The notes below the pieces were generated by a model that searched no databases, was not told the DNA's origin, and saw only the letters and a list, made by a program, of their open reading frames with translations. A program made the translations under genes and the position numbers. Below are positions 61,729-64,000 of a stretch of 64,000 nt of DNA, piece by piece (position 1 is the stretch's first letter; every line of letters starts with the position of its first letter). The stretch is from Siderastrea siderea (taxonomy: Eukaryota > Cnidaria > Anthozoa > Scleractinia > Rhizangiidae): assembly GCA_964030785.1 (NCBI GenBank), contig OZ034968.1, forward strand, positions 46,194,853 to 46,258,852, in the 5' to 3' direction.

Positions 61729-61734
61729 GATGTA

Positions 61735-62613
61735 CTTCCGGAAGTCAGTCCAGAGGCACATCCACAGCAACATATTTTTCCAATTGAGCATGACATTAAT
61801 GTAATGAGAGAGGAGGAGGTCACTGCACAACCTCATGCTCCTTACATGTGTGACATTGTAAAGGAGTCGCAAATAGAGTGCTTCAAACAAAATCTGTCTA
61901 ATGAAGAATCTTTGGAATTTTCTAAAAACTATATCTTGAACAATACTGTCAGCAAAAAGCAAAAAGATGAAGTGTGCTTAAGTACAGTAGGACAGAGCTG
62001 TAATGAGAACTGGTTTCGGCACAGAATAGGAAGAATAACTGGCTCGGTGGCACATAGGGTGTTCACCAGAAGGGAAACCACAGATCCTTCAAATCTGGTT
62101 AGTGAAATTATGGGCAAAAAGTCATTCAATGATGATAGACTTCCTCCACAAATAAAGTATGGGCGAATGCATGAAGAAGATGCATTGAAACATTACATCT
62201 CAATTGAGCGTTTGAAGACTGCAAAATTTTCAGTTTCGAAGACTGGCCTTGTTTTATTAAACAACTATCCTTTTCTTGGTGCCAGCCCAGATGGCATAAC
62301 ATCTAATGGTAAAGTTGTTGAAGTTAAGTGTTCGTGGAAGTTTAAAGAGCAAACGCCTAAAGAAGCTGCCATCAATTCTGGTCATTTCGAAGAAATCAAA
62401 GGTGAACTCCAACTGAAGAAAAGCTCTCCATGGTACACTCAACTCCAGTTTGAAATGGCAGTTTGTGAACTGAAGGAAGGAGTGCTCATATTGTACACTG
62501 ACAGGGGAGTTTGCACTGTCTCTGTACTTTTTGATGAACAGTTTTGGAATCAGGCCCTGGAAAAATTGAAAGATTTTTTCATTGGCTTTGTTCTTCCTGA
62601 ATTATTAAAGTGA
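61735..62613 (+). CDS. SWIM/YqaJ gene, downstream part (YqaJ-like nuclease domain)
   Basis: Continues exon 2 in frame after the right GATGTA. It encodes a YqaJ/lambda-exonuclease-like domain: NENWFRHRIGRITGS, IKYGRMHEEDALKHYI, LGASPDGI (catalytic D), VVEVKCSW (E-x-K) and YTQLQFEMAV (Q). It ends at TAA/TGA near 62613. This nuclease type accompanies DDE transposases in ISL2EU elements. It is separated from its N-terminal half by the Polinton. Confidence 0.8.
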   Translation, partial: LPEVSPEAHPQQHIFPIEHDINVMREEEVTAQPHAPYMCDIVKESQIECFKQNLSNEESLEFSKNYILNNTVSKKQKDEVCLSTVGQSCNENWFRHRIGRITGSVAHRVFTRRETTDPSNLVSEIMGKKSFNDDRLPPQIKYGRMHEEDALKHYISIERLKTAKFSVSKTGLVLLNNYPFLGASPDGITSNGKVVEVKCSWKFKEQTPKEAAINSGHFEEIKGELQLKKSSPWYTQLQFEMAVCELKEGVLILYTDRGVCTVSVLFDEQFWNQALEKLKDFFIGFVLPELLK

Positions 62614-63168
62614 TCTTTTTTTCCAGTCTTCTAATTTAACTAGCATATCATTCTTGCATAAACAGTTAGCTGCAATCTTTCAGAGTTTATGTGAGTTTGC
62701 GGTTCAGTTTGCAATATTTACACCAGAGAGACTCCCTTATAAAAGAGACAGGGTGTTAGTCAAAACTTTTAGAGGTTCAGTGGTTGGGGTGCATGTCTTT
62801 CTGTAAGGACCACCAATAGTTATCCAGCCCTTTAAGCCCCAATACTAACATCAATATTCTCCCCACTATTCTCCTTATATTTCCTATGTTACTAGTTGGG
62901 AGAATTTGATTAAAAATCAAGACGTTTGATCATTGGTGATCATTTCCTTTACTCTCGTGACCTGCATGTTTGATAAAGTATTAATCCTGTAAGGAGAAAT
63001 TAGATGCTTGTCACTATTGGGGCTTAAAGGCTTAAGTAAAAGTTATTTATGACAGAAACCCCTTGTCAGACAAAAATAAAATATTGGTGCCTCATGGGTC
63101 CCTTTCAAAGCTTTTTTTTTATGATCACCCATATCATGTTTATATGGGAGGCACACCAATATTATTAT
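62614..63168. other. Convergent intergenic region
   Basis: Between the YqaJ gene (+) and the transposase (-). AT-rich, with no further gene supported; the ORF at 63049-63360 is mostly a shadow of the transposase. Confidence 0.5.
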
Positions 63169-63942
63169 TTACCTGACGAACTTTGGATAAAGATTGCAAA
63201 TAGCGGCACAAATCATAACGACATTGTCAATTGTCATTTTAACTGTCAAAGGAATGACCTTTTGCAGAAAGTGAAAATTCTTGAGCCTCTCGATAGCTCG
63301 TTCAACATGAATTCGTGCAGAAGCAATCCTTCTTGTTCTTGTAACTTGTTTACTTGTTAATGGTCTTCCTTTTGAAAATGGTGGGATATTTAAGGTGCAT
63401 CCCCTCTCAGTACAATAGTCACGTATTCTGAATCCACGATCTGCCATGACATCATCTCCAGGTTCTAATAGATTCAGGAAACCTGACTGCTTTGTTATTT
63501 CCTTATCAGAAATATTGCCAGACCACAGCTTGGAAACAAATGTGAATGCGCCCGATGGTGAAATGCCAACTAGAGCTTTCAATGTATTTCTTCGTTTATA
63601 CTCACTCCATGTTTGAATTTGTGCAGTTGTTGTTTTGGGTTTTTCAAGCTGAAATTCAGTACAGTCTATGACTACCCTTGTGTTAGGATAATTCTTGAAA
63701 CACCTAGGCAAGCTTTTCCTGATTTGAGCTCTTGTTGGCCAATGAATTAGATGTTGCCATTCAAGAGATAGAAACGCTGTCCAAGTCACAAAGATTTTGG
63801 TGACTAGAGTGTTTGATACACCAAAGACGTCAGCTAAAAACCTTCCAGTAAGTCCTTGTTTTATACTCACTAAAGTGAGAATAAACTCGTCAAACAGCTG
63901 TAACTTTCTTGGTGGTCCAGGTTTTCTTTGTTTGTCACTTGC
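63169..63942 (-). CDS. DDE_Tnp_4/ISL2EU-like transposase, last exon
   Basis: The exon starts after acceptor TTCTTCTAG at 63942 and ends with a stop at 63169. It begins with a helix-turn-helix region (PPRKLQLFDEFILTLV). The DDE core has VVIDCTEF (D), VMADRGFRI (D) and HVERAIERLK (E). Upstream exon(s) lie beyond the window edge or in 63943-64000. It is convergent with the SWIM/YqaJ gene; both are probably products of one ISL2EU-type element. Confidence 0.8.
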   Translation of the reverse strand, partial: ASDKQRKPGPPRKLQLFDEFILTLVSIKQGLTGRFLADVFGVSNTLVTKIFVTWTAFLSLEWQHLIHWPTRAQIRKSLPRCFKNYPNTRVVIDCTEFQLEKPKTTTAQIQTWSEYKRRNTLKALVGISPSGAFTFVSKLWSGNISDKEITKQSGFLNLLEPGDDVMADRGFRIRDYCTERGCTLNIPPFSKGRPLTSKQVTRTRRIASARIHVERAIERLKNFHFLQKVIPLTVKMTIDNVVMICAAICNLYPKFVR

Positions 63943-64000
63943 CTAGAAGAAGTGAAATAAAATGGCAATTAACATGAAAACTTTAAGTTGTCTTGTATAT

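Larger units (their letters stand above)
39942..61734. mobile_element. Complete Polinton/Maverick (adintovirus-like) element, 21,781 bp
   Basis: The element spans 39948-61728, with GATGTA duplicated on both sides (39942-39947 and 61729-61734), the 6-bp TSD expected of Polintons. The ends start AGTAGTAAAC and form inverted repeats of about 400 bp. All core genes are present with open frames: PolB, integrase, capsid, protease, packaging ATPase. The gene set (hexon, adenain-like protease, pX-like peptides, PLA2) matches adintovirus-type Polintons. Near-identical TIRs and intact genes suggest a recent insertion, possibly an integrated virus. Confidence 0.95.

Overview
The window is eukaryotic genomic DNA, most likely from a cnidarian, probably a coral or other anthozoan. 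The evidence is an AT-rich, intron-containing background with canonical GT/AG splice sites, Penelope-like and LINE fragments, many MITEs, and a host-type secreted gene with Kazal and H-lectin-like modules. The species cannot be named from sequence alone. Almost everything recognisable is mobile, and the elements are nested.

Region 1 (1-1744) is repeat-rich DNA with no convincing gene. Region 2 (1745-16391) is a 14.6 kb composite of cut-and-paste elements that share termini beginning TATGGCGGGCC and rich in GATATCATGATATC palindromes. The whole composite is bounded by a 6-bp target duplication (GTTTTC). It holds two short non-autonomous copies (A and B) that carry pieces of a Penelope-like reverse transcriptase. 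It also holds a long body with an intact DDE integrase (6090-7691, +) and a multi-exon gene on the minus strand (15794-9670) encoding a hydrophobic leader, a Q-rich region and a C-terminal HECT ubiquitin-ligase domain. That gene is interrupted by two single in-frame stops. The integrase type and 6-bp duplications suggest the IS3EU superfamily (inference).

Region 3 (16398-29620) is repeat DNA. It contains a 3.6 kb element with TGCAAA duplications (17037-20626), which itself holds a hAT-like MITE and a TTAA-flanked element, plus LINE 3' ends, microsatellites and dispersed repeats. Region 4 (29626-38280) holds exons of one or two host-like genes on the + strand with repeated H-type-lectin-like modules and one Kazal domain. 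Their introns carry a long polypyrimidine tract, tRNA-derived repeats, a rearranged Penelope-like element and a LINE tail.

Region 5 (about 38360 to beyond 64000) looks like an ISL2EU-type transposon: a SWIM zinc finger/YqaJ nuclease gene on + and a DDE_Tnp_4-like transposase on -. Inside the YqaJ gene sits the main object of the window, a 21,781-bp Polinton/Maverick (adintovirus-like) element at 39948-61728. It has near-identical long terminal inverted repeats and a 6-bp duplication (GATGTA), and all its genes are intact.

The Polinton reads as a complete integrated virus. It has a protein-primed-type DNA polymerase B, a retroviral-type integrase with chromodomain, a major capsid protein, two tandem penton/minor-capsid-like paralogues, an adenain-like protease, a packaging ATPase, two pX/mu-like core peptides (one only 56 codons) and a parvovirus-type phospholipase A2. 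There are also several small basic virion-type proteins, a tRNA gene with an odd anticodon arm, a tandem RING-like protein, a double GRF zinc-finger protein and basic/acidic regulator-like ORFs. Two products resemble bacterial conflict-system parts: a SLOG-family nucleotide-binding protein and a two-transmembrane protein resembling SLATT effectors.

An (M/Q)RGG motif recurs in at least six small virion-type proteins and is a strong candidate for the shared cleavage site of the viral protease. The two ends of the Polinton are mirror-image modules: TIR, an outward gene with a shared C-terminal tail, and a homologous bidirectional promoter.
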